Below, piece by piece: positions 1-11,500 of a stretch of 64,000 nt of DNA. The notes below the pieces were generated by a model. That model made no database searches, was not told the origin of the DNA, and was given only the letters and a program-made list of their open reading frames with translations. The stretch's first letter is position 1; the number at the start of each line of letters is the position of its first letter. The position numbers and the translations under genes are program-made. Origin of the DNA: Pezizomycotina sp. ARF18 (Eukaryota > Ascomycota); the NCBI GenBank assembly GCA_002224055.1, contig AZLU01000026.1:124001-188000 (forward strand). Reading direction: 5' to 3'.

Positions 1-1671
1 TTATTCGCAATTGTTATTGCCATCAGATCGTCATGATTACTTTCCCTTCTTTTCTTCATCTTCACCAAAATAGCTTCTTCATCTCCTTATAGTTCCAACA
101 CACATTCTCAATGTTGGCTTCAAAGTAATTGGCCATTTCTAGAACCTTATGTCTCTCAACACGCATGACCTTACTTGCTACCTCATATAGCTAGAGATGT
201 TTGAGAATGTGCATCTCCTTTCCTCGAAAGGCAACTCGATTCGATACAAAAAGGACACATTAGGCGCATTTGGCCGAGGCCATTATTACTTAGTATCAAT
301 TGGAAAGTAAATACTCGTCAATCGTCCTACGCGCCTTATTGTCGAACTGGCTCCTAAGCTGTTTCAAAAGATCGAAGGGTCTAGCTTTATGCAGATATGG
401 GCTTTCGGGGCGGACATGATTCAAGTAAGGTGAGGATCAATGCTCTTTTTCTTCGAGTTGTTTTTTACCTTTTGCGTCCCTTTGTGTTGTTGTTCGCTCT
501 TCGTTTCTAAAATGAGCTTCGAGATCCGAACAGTCCGATAAGGCACATGGCCAGCAAGGATCCGCGGGCAAAAAAGAAAAAACAAGAACTGCCAACTGTA
601 AGTCAAGTGTCAAAACCTTCTGAAACCTCGTCAAAGGTGTTAACCCTGGGAGAATTTTAAAAATCATTTAACTGATGTGATACAAAATACAAAGAATAAT
701 AATCATAATAAAGTAAAAACCGCTAGAAAGTCCAGCTAATATACTACCCGGTCGCCGGTAAGGAGGCTCTTACTGATTACTTTCTCTGAGATTTTTTTGG
801 AACCCCGAAACAATTCTCTTCCATAGATGCGACGCTTCCCTTCAGAACTGTCGTCAATATAGGCGACCAAAATCGGCTAGCAGCCCCTTACCAGACCAGA
901 CCTTGCGGAGAATGATTCCCAAGGATATAAGACACCTAAACGGCTTGAAATAATACGTGCATTATGCTCGGAGAGTCCAACTCCTGGAAGATATCAAAGC
1001 AGCCAGGACCAGGGAACGATAACGCTGATCCGATGGGCCTTTTACAACCGGACGTTAGAGACATATTGTATCTCAATCTACATGTGATGTTGCGCTCATC
1101 AGCTGGGATCGCTTTTGAGATTCAGAATTATACTTCGGAGTGAAAAAGAGAAGAATCTTTTTGGACGAACGAAAACCGAGGGAAGAGCTCCGCTTCTCAA
1201 ATATTATCACCGAATCTTGCAGCCCTACAAGTTGGCAAACCGGTAATTACTTCTGAAATTCTGTCCCTGTCAATCGAGATTGATAAAATAATAAGACCAA
1301 AAAGAAATGCTAAGAGGAAGAAGAGAAAAATAATGAACCGCCAAGGTTATCTGAAAAAATTTTGAGTGGCAGACGATTTCGGATATTGACCAAGATATCG
1401 CCCCTCTTGGTTTGATTCTGTTTTGCCCTGTCGGAGCCCTCAATAAGAGTAAGCTAAGGATGGGGCACGACCTTCATTATTCTGATTCAATTAGGCCGGC
1501 ATGACCGCATGACGTTGACTATCTATTTTTCTCCTTGGGCTTAAATCGTTCTATATGAAAACGCTATCACCCTCAGTCTTCTTGATTGTACCGGAGGTGG
1601 TCTCGAAATCTCCGGAATTGTGAAGCGACTATCATCTCAATGCTGCGTCCGGGTATTTATCCTTATATTTA

Positions 1672-1677
<6 letters not shown>

Positions 1678-1706
<29 letters not shown>
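1678..1706. repeat. Poly-T tract, 29 nt
   Basis: An uninterrupted T run in non-coding DNA. Similar runs of 22-29 T lie at 1946-1970, 3161-3189, 3852-3874, 4493-4514, 38761-38784, 43447-43468, 47808-47834, 59020-59043 and 63342-63364, all outside coding sequence. Confidence 0.9.
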
Positions 1707-3157
1707 GTGTTCCTGATCCGATCGTGGGGCGAGACATCTTCTCTCCATCAACAATTAACAATTGAACAATAATTACTTTTTTTCTTAACACTCGTTCATA
1801 TGCCTTAGGTGCTTAGTGGTGGTGCCATTCCCACCGCTCCCACACATGAAAAGAGCTAACGAAAAGTTTGATGAAGCAGGGAAAAAAGAAAAGCAGGAGC
1901 TAAAGTAGCGTCTGTACGCCCATTATCACTGCTTTGCTTTTTTGCTTTTTTTTTTTTTTTTTTTTTTTTTGAAGTTCAAAGTTGACACCAAGAGTAAGTG
2001 GGTTTTTTGGTGGCTTGTCGCCTCCAGAAAAGCAGTTGGAAACGACAAGAGTGGGCGAGCCCAAGCATCCAAGTACAAAATATACAATTATATGGGACTG
2101 TTTTTTTTCCCGCTCGCTCCTTTACCGTGCATACAGCGTACACAGTGCTAGTTCCTTTCTGAGCTCAAGACGAGTTGGAAGAGCAAATGAAATTCCATCG
2201 TGGGGACGAAGAGTGCATAAGTCGGGCAGGCTAGTTCATCAAGAACGGCACAGAGGATCAACGGGGACCTACAAGGATCTATCGATATCGTGCCTGGAAC
2301 TGGTGTAAGAGTTAAGTGCTCACAAATACCGTCCTCTGTTGCTAGCGGAGGCCAGAAACCAGAAAAAAGAAAGCAATAATGGGTACTGCAAATTTAACTA
2401 ATTGTTTAATTGGACAGAATTAAGAAGCTGGCCAAGTTGAACAGGCCCATGATGGGGCTGAACAGGGTCGCTTAAACCGGGACCCTGTGACTTGCGTTCT
2501 TCTCAGTCTAGGTACGCAGATCTCTAGTCCTCAGATTTCCTTCCTACGGCAGAATTTCTCCTCCAAACTGAAGTTGTGCCCGTTGAGGGATTTCAACGTC
2601 AAGGTGAGCAAGGTTGACAAGGAAGGTTCTTGGTGTGAATAAATTTGGTGATATCGTTTTTTCTTCTTCTTCCCCTTCTCTATCCCTGCCAAATAAAACA
2701 ATAGCAATATAACGCCTGAGAGGACGGGTGAAGGATGGGGAGAGTATTAACAAAAGAAAAGAAATGAACAATAATACTCGAGTGAGCGAAAAAGAAAGAG
2801 GTGTGAGAGAAGAGGAACATGAAAAAAAGGAAAAGAAAAGAAGAGAAGAAAAAACAATTATCACATCGCCTTAGAAAAGTTGGACATATTGAAGCCACAA
2901 AAAAGGACCAAGGAAGAAAAAGGAACGCAGTATCACAGGAAAGAACTCTTCGAAAAGAGCAAATAAGGGAAGAAAATAGACCTATTTGGGAGACGAATTC
3001 ACGTATTATTTCCCTAAAATATTTTATTATATTATTATCGTTTTTTAACTGTTTTCTCCTCAAAAGAGATGGAGCCATTTGAAATAATGAAAATTAATTT
3101 ATATGTGCTTTCCAATGTATGATATCCTCGATCCTCTAATAATCTTGTGCGATCTCT

Positions 3158-3189
<32 letters not shown>

Positions 3190-3411
3190 CTTTTTGAAAT
3201 TGCTTATCTCCAGCCCAGCCATTGCCCAAAGTCGAAAAAATCGATCGATGGAAGAAAAGAAAATATAGGAAATAACCAAATCGAAATTCACGTACTATAT
3301 ATACGCGAAGTGTAGTGGGAAGGAAATAAAATACTAAATATATCCTCTCCAAAGCTCAATATTTTTATCCTCCTCCTCTTTTCTTTTCTTTTATTTCTTT
3401 CTTTTTTCTTT

Positions 3412-3417
<6 letters not shown>

Positions 3418-3454
<37 letters not shown>
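3418..3454. repeat. Poly-A tract, 37 nt
   Basis: An uninterrupted run of 37 A residues, the longest homopolymer I noticed in the window. It lies in non-coding DNA between two pyrimidine-rich segments. The exact length is doubtful, because homopolymer lengths elsewhere in this assembly look unreliable. Confidence 0.9.
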
Positions 3455-3455
<1 letters not shown>

Positions 3456-4600
3456 AGAAGGCAAGCCCGGTTTCTTTTAACGCCTTTTTTTTTTCTTCGC
3501 GAGAACCATTTTTCTTTTACAATATTAGATGCTGATTGAGAGTATTCTACTACTCTTTATCCAGATTATCCTTTTATATATCCTTTCATGATCATATAGT
3601 GTACGGACTTTCCTGATATAGGTTGCCTTACAAGGCCAGTGCTAAAACTGTCTATATCTCAAGCACTCTCGGATCACAACTATCACTTATATATTTCTCC
3701 TTTATATTTTTGTTCTCCTTACGCGGTATATTCCGTCGTCAATCCCAAAAAGAAAAAAAAGAAAGAGGTTAGGAGAATATTATTGTATCGAGGGGAAAGA
3801 CTTGATTGAAATTATTCAATTGCAAATCTCCCTTATAAGAGAGCAGGCATCTTTTTTTTTTTTTTTTTTTTTTTATCTCTCGTTTTTATACTACATAGGA
3901 ACCTCCTTCTGGAAACTCTATCTCTTTTGGATTCTCTATATATATATATATTTTTTTTCTTTCTTTCTTTCCTATCAAGCCTATCGACGTTCTGTAATAA
4001 AATCTAACGAAGGAATAAAACGGCGCTTGGCTGAACGTTCCTTTTCCCCCCTGGCTCAGGTCGTCAGACACGGAGCTTTCCATAACGAAAGCACTGGCAG
4101 ATTGTCAGGTTATTTATTCAGGTACCAGCGCGGACAGATCCACCAAATCCCGTTCCGAAAGCTACTCTCTCTTTTCTTTTTCATCTCATCTTTTTTTCTA
4201 AGTTGTTGTATCCATCCGCTCATTGACGTAGACGAGTTTAACTACTGCTAGCTGTTTCTGCTCCTGTCCATTATATAATTATTTTATTTTTATACCCTCC
4301 CTTTTCTTTGCTTTCTTTTTTTTTCTTCCTTTCCTCTCCCTTTCCCCAGAAGTTGTTTGTTACACGGGATTGATTTTGGTACTACCGTCTAGCCCGTCGC
4401 CGCCTCTCTCTTAATAATAAAAATAATTAAAATAATAGTAGAAATTTTTTCTTTCCCACCCTACCCACCTGCTTTTCTTTCTTTTTTCTTTCTTTTTTTT
4501 TTTTTTTTTTTTTTCAAATAAATAATAATTTCCTATATATATATTTCTCTGTATAAAAATTTTTTATTTTTATTTAATAATTTCTTTTTGTATTTTTCCT

Positions 4601-4639
4601 ATTATTATTATTATTATTATTATTACTATTATTATTATT
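4601..4639. repeat. ATT trinucleotide microsatellite
   Basis: A run of ATT units with one interruption (ACT), in T-rich intergenic DNA upstream of the transcription factor gene. It is a simple-sequence repeat with no visible coding role. Confidence 0.85.
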
Positions 4640-5105
4640 TCTTTGCATTTAATATACAGGAGCACTTGTAGTATTTTGTAAATTTCCTTTTCTCCTCCTT
4701 TCCTCTCTCCATTCCTCTCTTTCTCTTGTTTCTCCTCTCTCTCTTCCAAGTCTTTCAAGTGTTTCCCCTCTTTTTTCCCTTTTCTCAACGCAGAAGTTTA
4801 AAGCCTCTTTGGGTTAACCCGAAAGTGCGCGTTTAATTTTTCCGGGTGCCCAGAAAATCTTTTTTTTTTTTTTTTTTTATAACTTTTTGGTTTGAAGCAC
4901 TATCCCCGATAAGAAACGAAACTCAATCTCTCGAAGCCTATATCTGATTTCCGTCTTATATAATAGCGCAGAATCCTGACAGGAAGTTTCTTCAAGCAGA
5001 TTCGCCGCTGCGAGGAGTGGGAAGTTATAGACACCGAGAAAGAATCTGACTTCTGAGGTCGCCAAATACCAAACGTATTCCTTCAACGCCTCCTGCATCG
5101 ACGTA

Positions 5106-8100
5106 ATGTCCCTAAAAAGACAAGCGGGTGGATCCTCGGCATCTCCTCAAGATGCGAAACCTCCACTGCGAGCCCCGCTGGCCCGGACGACTTTACACGT
5201 GCCGTCAAAAAGCGACTGTCATCGACAACGAGAACTGGCCAAGCCTGCGATCGATGCAAGGTACGTCGTAGAGTGGAGAATCGGAAAGGTTAACGCGAAA
5301 ATACCGAGAAAACAATTGGAGCAGATTGTCTTCCCCAAAAAAAAGGGAAAAAAAAATTAGAATTCCATGCCCGATAAATTACTACTCCTGGAAATATTGA
5401 TTGAAGGGATTTAAAGCGCAAATTTTCTTTTTAAATTTTTTTCGTGTATGGATTGATTTTTTTTTTAAATCGCTCCTGGGTATAAACTAAAATTTCTATT
5501 CTAAAATACCTAGGTTCGGAAATCAGATGTGATGGCCTCTCTGGAGGATGCTCGCCGTGCCGACAAAACAACACCGAGTGTCGTACTACTGACCGTATTT
5601 CCCAGAGAGCCATTCCTAGAGGATACATCGAAGAATTGGAAACGAAATGCGCGGATTACGAGGCTAAAATCAAAGAACTCGAAGCTGCCCTTGCGAGTGC
5701 AAACATTGCTCCACCACAGTCTGGCTCACAACAACCGTCTCATATCCTTACCGGCAACGCTCATCTCAACCCTCCAGTGGACCCCAGCTTGGAATGGGGT
5801 TCGCAAATGGACTCAAGCGGAATTGGGATTTTACGAATGCAGATGTCGTCAAGAACGAGCACCAAATAATCAATTACCAGCCTCATCCGTTGCGATGGCA
5901 GTCTAGACGCCGTGAATCCAGTAACGGCTTCGGAAAATCAGGGTCAGAGCGTACAGGACAAAAGACCCAAGTTCCGCATCAGGAACTCGAACGACCATGT
6001 ACTCGGGATGTATTCCAGCAATTCTTATTTGAACTCCATGAAGGCATCTGCTCTCTCGGTTTGGGTATCGATATCGACCTTTCGAACCTGATTGGGCCAT
6101 CTGAGCCCCGCCGAAAGTATGGAGCAATGGCCAACTCGTCGACTCCGTGCAAGAGAACGCGATGGATGACTCCCTTCAAAGTTGTCTTTTAAGTGCTTGC
6201 AACGCGGATAATACTCCAGGCCCAAAACTCGATTTACCACCCAAAGAAGAGGCGCTTCGCCTTGTGGAATTCTACTTTATGGCAACGCAGCCATATTTAC
6301 CAATGCTGCACAAGCCATCTTTCATGGCTGAAGTAAGAAAAAATATATTCTTTCTATCTCTATTCTTTGATGCAAATTATAACATTTAAAGCAGTGCTAC
6401 CATTGGTGAAGTCGTCGCTAAAGGATTCTCAATATTAGTTTAACCGAATGTACGACATCAAACACTACAGAACAACGCCAGCCCAAACTGTCATCGTTCA
6501 CATGGTCATCGCAATTACCCTGTGGCAGCTAGCCACTCGGCATAGCTCTCTAGACAAGGGAGGGATACGCCGAAACCTGACACCGCAAGAGCATATCGTC
6601 ACTATCATTTTAGCCTTTCGCTCGTACACCATCTGCTAGCTGGAAGTTCCCTGGAGGATTGCCAGGCAATCTGTTCAATTCTAATTTTTACTCGAAGTTT
6701 TGCTCGGCCAGGCCCGTCCTACATCCTCGGCGCATTGCTTGGCAATGGTTCTTGAATTGGGACTCCATAGATCACAAAGAAAGCGCACATGATTGCAGGA
6801 ACAAAACCCAATGTTCTCGAAGATGAGCTTCGCAAGAGGATATTTTGGTAACGATGGCGATCGAGGTCGGAATTTCCGCAAAACTTGGCCGGCCTATAGC
6901 CATCCGACCGGACGATTACGATGTCGAGTATCCGAAAGAATCGAGGACGAGAACATAACCGAGGCTGGTTTCCTCTCGAAGCCTATAGGCCCGAGGACCA
7001 GTGTAGCTTCGACGTTGTTTGCAGCTCTTCCGCATCGGCGAACTTACCGTAGAAATCCACACGAAGATGTATGCTGTCGAGAAGCCCTCAAGGGACGCTT
7101 ACGGCCCACTAGTGGAATCTTTGGAAGCCAAGATGACAGCGTGGAAGGAGAGTCTTCCGAAACACCTTCGATATGATCCACTCTCACCGCGTTGGGAGGT
7201 TAGGATTCATTCCGCCAACTTGATGTTGTGGTACCACGAGTAAGTCTAATCCTCGGTCCTCATTACCTTTTTGCTGGCTTATTATTTTCGGCTATGCTCG
7301 TGCTGACAATCCGTAGACTTCGCATTCTTCTGAGGCATCCTTCTCAGAACGTTTCTGCTTCAGCCACCGTCAACAGCGACAATCTTACAATATGCGTCGA
7401 ATCATCGAGGCAAATCCTGGATATAATTGACACACTGCGGAAAGACAACCACCTAGACACCACATGGTATGCGACCACGGTGCCGCTGCTAGCCAGTCTA
7501 ACGATATTGTTCTCGATCTGGGAAAAGAGGGACACTATAACTCAAAATGAAATACAACGTGTTAAAGTGGATATGGAGCTAGCTAATAATCTTTTGGGAG
7601 AATATGGCAAATTACATGGTTCGTTCACCTCCTTATTAAGACGCCCTAGAAGACCTGTAGCGAAACATTTGATATTAACGTCACCCTCCTTAGGCTCTAC
7701 GAACAAACTTGGAGCGGTAGTTGCTTCTCTTACAGAGAGTACGATGGCAATGCTCGACGCAAAGCACAACAAGCCTGCAAAGAGCAGCAAGCGCGCCGCT
7801 AGGGTCTCCCTCAGTTCAAACAAAAGCGCGGCCAATACTCAAGCGCAGCCACAACCCCAGCAATTACAACACCAACAGCAACAACAACTGCACCAGCAGC
7901 AACCTCAGCAACAACCCCAGCAACAGCAAGCTCTAGTCGGCACTCAAGCTCCCATATCCCCCTACCTACCCCCCAACCGATCGGGTCGCAGAACCAATCC
8001 TTCCCAACCTATACAACCCAACCAGCGCCACAGCCTTCGACTGCTCTATATGTCGACCCAAATCTCCACATAGACAGCGTCCCCTCGGCGCCGCAAGGGT

Positions 8101-8547
8101 CGTTCGATGGAGGAACGCCGGACGCCTCCGCGAGCAGCGACTCCCACATTCAGCGGCCGCCGCGTTGTCCGCAGTCGCGGCACAGCAGCAGCAGCAGTAC
8201 ATGTTCCCAAGCCACCCGAGCGTCACATCTCCGCCGCTCGTCTTCGCTGGGAACGACCCGCAGCAGAGGGGCCATAGTCAGGGCTACTGGCTCGGTACAG
8301 CGGGAGCGGAAGGGTGGAAGGAGTACCTTAGCGCATTGCCGGCGTGATAGGCCAGGCAGATGGTTACTCGGCAACGGAGGCGCTGATGGCGCTGGGACAA
8401 CAGGGACAGCACCAGCAAACCGACCTGGGGCAGCGGCAGGGCAGCTGGGCGCAACCACCTGGCGTGCAGATGAATATGTACGACTTCAACGACGAACAAG
8501 GCAGGATGCAAAATTCCGGTAATTCTGGAAGGAGCATGGGATTATGA
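5106..8547 (+). CDS. Zn2Cys6 transcription factor with fungal-specific middle domain and Gln-rich tail
   Basis: Nuclear DNA-binding regulator of the Gal4-type binuclear zinc cluster class; its target pathway is unknown. The start ATG gives MSLKRQAGG. The zinc cluster is split by an intron at about 5261-5513: CDRCK lies before it, and IRCDG, GGCSPC and NNTEC follow, giving six cysteines. A short coiled coil follows (EELETKCADYEAKIKELEA). The fungal_trans domain runs through about 6.0-7.6 kb and is recognisable by PYLPMLHKPSF, RIFWV and GISAKLGRPIAIRPDDYDVEYP. Near 7.85 kb is a Gln/Pro-rich tract coded by CAA/CAG repeats, a common activation-type sequence. The last residues are GNSGRSMGL. The reading frame changes several times; for example, the A run at 5520-5522 is one base short for VRKIRCDG. 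An intron near 7240 separates ANLMLWYHE from LRILLRHPSQN. Class identity is firm; the orthologue is not. Confidence 0.88.
7842..7935 (+). repeat. CAA/CAG repeat coding a polyglutamine-proline tract
   Basis: Imperfect CAA, CAG and CCC codon repeats inside the transcription factor gene encode a Gln-rich stretch with scattered Pro, Leu and His. A shorter CAG run near 8185 encodes a second Gln stretch. Such tracts vary in length between strains in many fungal regulators. Confidence 0.85.
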
Positions 8548-11500
8548 CAAGGAAAAATAAAATAAAATAAAAGATTCAAATAAATCTACATAATTAATGT
8601 TAATTGTATTAAAAATAAGGTATTGGTTATTATGTTAAGGGTCTCTTACTATTTCTACGGTGCGGTTCGTTACTTTTTTTTTTTTTTTTTGTTATTTGGA
8701 AATGGGCTTTTCTATCTACACTTTTACCTTCTTAATTCACTAATATTAATCATGAAAAAGAAATATATTAACTTTACTGTTTAGTTTTGTTTTATTTTTT
8801 TATTCCCTTTTTATTCATGTCTTTCTTATATTCATCTCAATGTTCTTTACTCGATACGAAACTTTTCAGCCTGTATATTGATACATATATCCTATAAATT
8901 ACAGTGGTTAACAAACGCATCGCATTCACCACATAAAAGCTTTCAGGTTTCTGTGGTAAAAAGGAGCAGACCTAAACAAAAGATCCAATAATTTTTTTAT
9001 TTTGTATAAACTCAAAAACTTTTTATTTACATTGTTTTTATTTGATATTTCCTACGTATTAATATTTTTGTACTTATCAAATTTTCTACACAAAATTGCC
9101 TTTCATGTTTCACTCTACGACCCCAATGCTTAATTAAAGTCATAAAGTTTTTGGGGCCGGGAGAGTGTGATCGAGACTAACTAAAAACACTCCTTTTTTA
9201 TCTAATATAATGATTTATCTCTCCTTAATATTCGTTTCTATTCTATCGTGAAGTAATTTCTCAAGTGTCGTTAGAGCAAATAGCTACAGAAATAATATGT
9301 ATTGCGGCAAACCTTCAAAAAGGAATTCTTAATTCTTGTGACGTTCCTGGATAATTCGTGATTGCTCTAGCTATGGCTTGAGGCCGTCGTTTCACCGCAA
9401 AGTGATATGCTAGAGACAGCTATATGGTGGTCGTTAATCTATTCTATAGGGTGGGTCTGACGTCCGGCGCGACCGTAGCGTATGGAGTCGGGCTGCTATC
9501 TCTTTTTTCAGCCCAACGCTAGAACTACGCCTAACGTGAAAGCTTAGCTATGCAGTCTGGACTTCTCCTTTTGGCGATCAGCCTAAGTGGTGCGATGTAG
9601 CTCTAGCGGGGAGGTATGGGTGCTGTTCCGGGGCGGGACGCATCTCCGCGGAGAACGTGGAGATTTGAAAATATCGAGGACACCAGTCCGCGGAGGTTAG
9701 ACTATGAGGGTTGCTGGTTGCGAAGAAGTTAGTATGGTTTCTACTCTGGCGCTCGAAATTTCTCAGCCGGTGCCGGGTTGAGTATGTTTAGAGCGCTTAG
9801 CCTAGGTATACATGGGGTTGGACTATATAATGCATTCTAACGACGCGTCTCTACTGCGATAATCGTTGAGTCTAGATGGGATACGAGATTATAGGTACTC
9901 TTGTACATCGTGCTTTATGTTTTCTTTGTATGGGGCGTCGGTTGCGCTGGATTAACATCTAGAAGGTAAATATGGTTCCTTTGTCTGCGTCTTTGATATT
10001 TGCCTCAAATACTCGTTTATCGCGAGTTTTCTTGTTGCTTGGTTCAGGTCGCCTTTCATATCCTAAAACTCTTCTTCAAGAGGTGATAGTGCTATGATGC
10101 GTGATCATTTTCTCAGAAACTCTTGTATAAAAAGCACTCTAAGGAAATTAGGTGCTATCGAACCTGGCAGCTTTCGCTCGCTATGATATGCAGAGGAGAA
10201 AAATCGATATTCAAGAGAAACGCTATTAGTAATCCGGACTCTGTTAGTGAAATTGCATCTATTCAGTGGTTGAAATTTCTTCCTATTTTCGCTATATCTC
10301 GATGCTTAAGCACGTTGAACTGGGTGCTAGAGGATTATCGCGGCTCGAGAATTAGAGGGTCTTCATTTAAATTTTCTTCACACTAAAACATTCTGCGCTG
10401 GAACTGAATACGTAGAACTGTCGCGGATGGAATTATAATCCTTTTGGTGAGGAAGCCGGAGTAAATTTTGGAGCTATCGGGGTCCTCAGAGTCTCCGTCT
10501 GCTGTTCAATATGGTTTGTTGAGATTGACGGCTAGGATGATAGTACATAGCTTCTATCTGACGTTGTTTTCACTCTAGACCAACTTGAAGTATCACCTGT
10601 CTTCGTTACATTCGTGGTCCTGTTTAATTCATCGAGAAGGCTTTTCTTCTTTTGAAATAAAAGTATCACGATGGGCGATTTCGAAGATTGAGCTTTTCGG
10701 CTTATTGAGCTCTCGTTCGATTGATAGAATCAAGTGCAATTTATAAAACATTCTCTGGGTGTTGTAACAGTTTGTTTGGACTTCCATGAATTGAGTGCGG
10801 TTATATATATTCGCCTTGTTGTGTTATCAGATACCCTGTGCGATATAAACAGAAAAGCGAACTTGGTGCCTTTAACTTTTATGTGACAATATGACGCGGA
10901 CTGGTCCCAATTGATCAAGTTTACATGGCATACTCTAATTCGTTTGTGGTATACCATCAAACCTCGATGATATATGGCTTGAAACTGTCAGTGGTTCTTT
11001 CCTAGGTACTTAAGTACTAGCATCTTTTCCGGAGGGGGAACCGATATTATAGCTTGGGGGGGGGGGGGGGGAGGAGAACTCGACATTTTTCGATTTTTGG
11101 CTTTGTTAAGATGTATAATGGTAATTTACGCACTATGCGAACCGAACTGGTGGACGTTTTAGTCACAAAAGATAGACAAAGCGCTAGATATCACATAGTG
11201 AGATTCCCCTGGAATATGCGACATTGCGGGGCTCAGAACATAGCGCTTAATTATCGTATTGAAGGTTCGTTCTCACCTGTGTCTACATGGTACTGCTATC
11301 TGTCTGTCAGTAAAGATGCATCGAGAAGTTGCATATCAGTTTTTTAATTACACTTGTCGACAGTTCACCAGCCGTAGAACATATGGCGTTCGCGAAGAAC
11401 TTGGAAAACGATTGCAACGATATCAGGGGAAATCCGACACCTAGTAATGCTTTGGCTACTAATCTATATAGTTGCTGTCATATTTTAATGAGTTTGGGCA

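Larger units (their letters stand above)
1..5105. other. Gene-poor flank rich in T and A tracts
   Basis: I see no gene that I can support here. The first 1.6 kb is mixed-composition DNA with stops in all frames. From about 1.7 kb onward the sequence is dominated by pyrimidine-rich DNA and long homopolymers: T runs at 1678-1706, 1946-1970, 3161-3189, 3852-3874, 4493-4514 and 4860-4878, and an A run at 3418-3454. Open frames in this part consist largely of Phe or Lys runs encoded by those tracts and look accidental. The last few hundred bases probably hold the promoter and leader of the transcription factor that starts at 5106, but no specific element is clear. Confidence 0.6.

Noticed and set aside
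3802-4251. 149-codon plus-strand frame
   Set aside because: It begins with a Phe run from a T tract and a dinucleotide TA repeat; composition and lack of motif point to chance.
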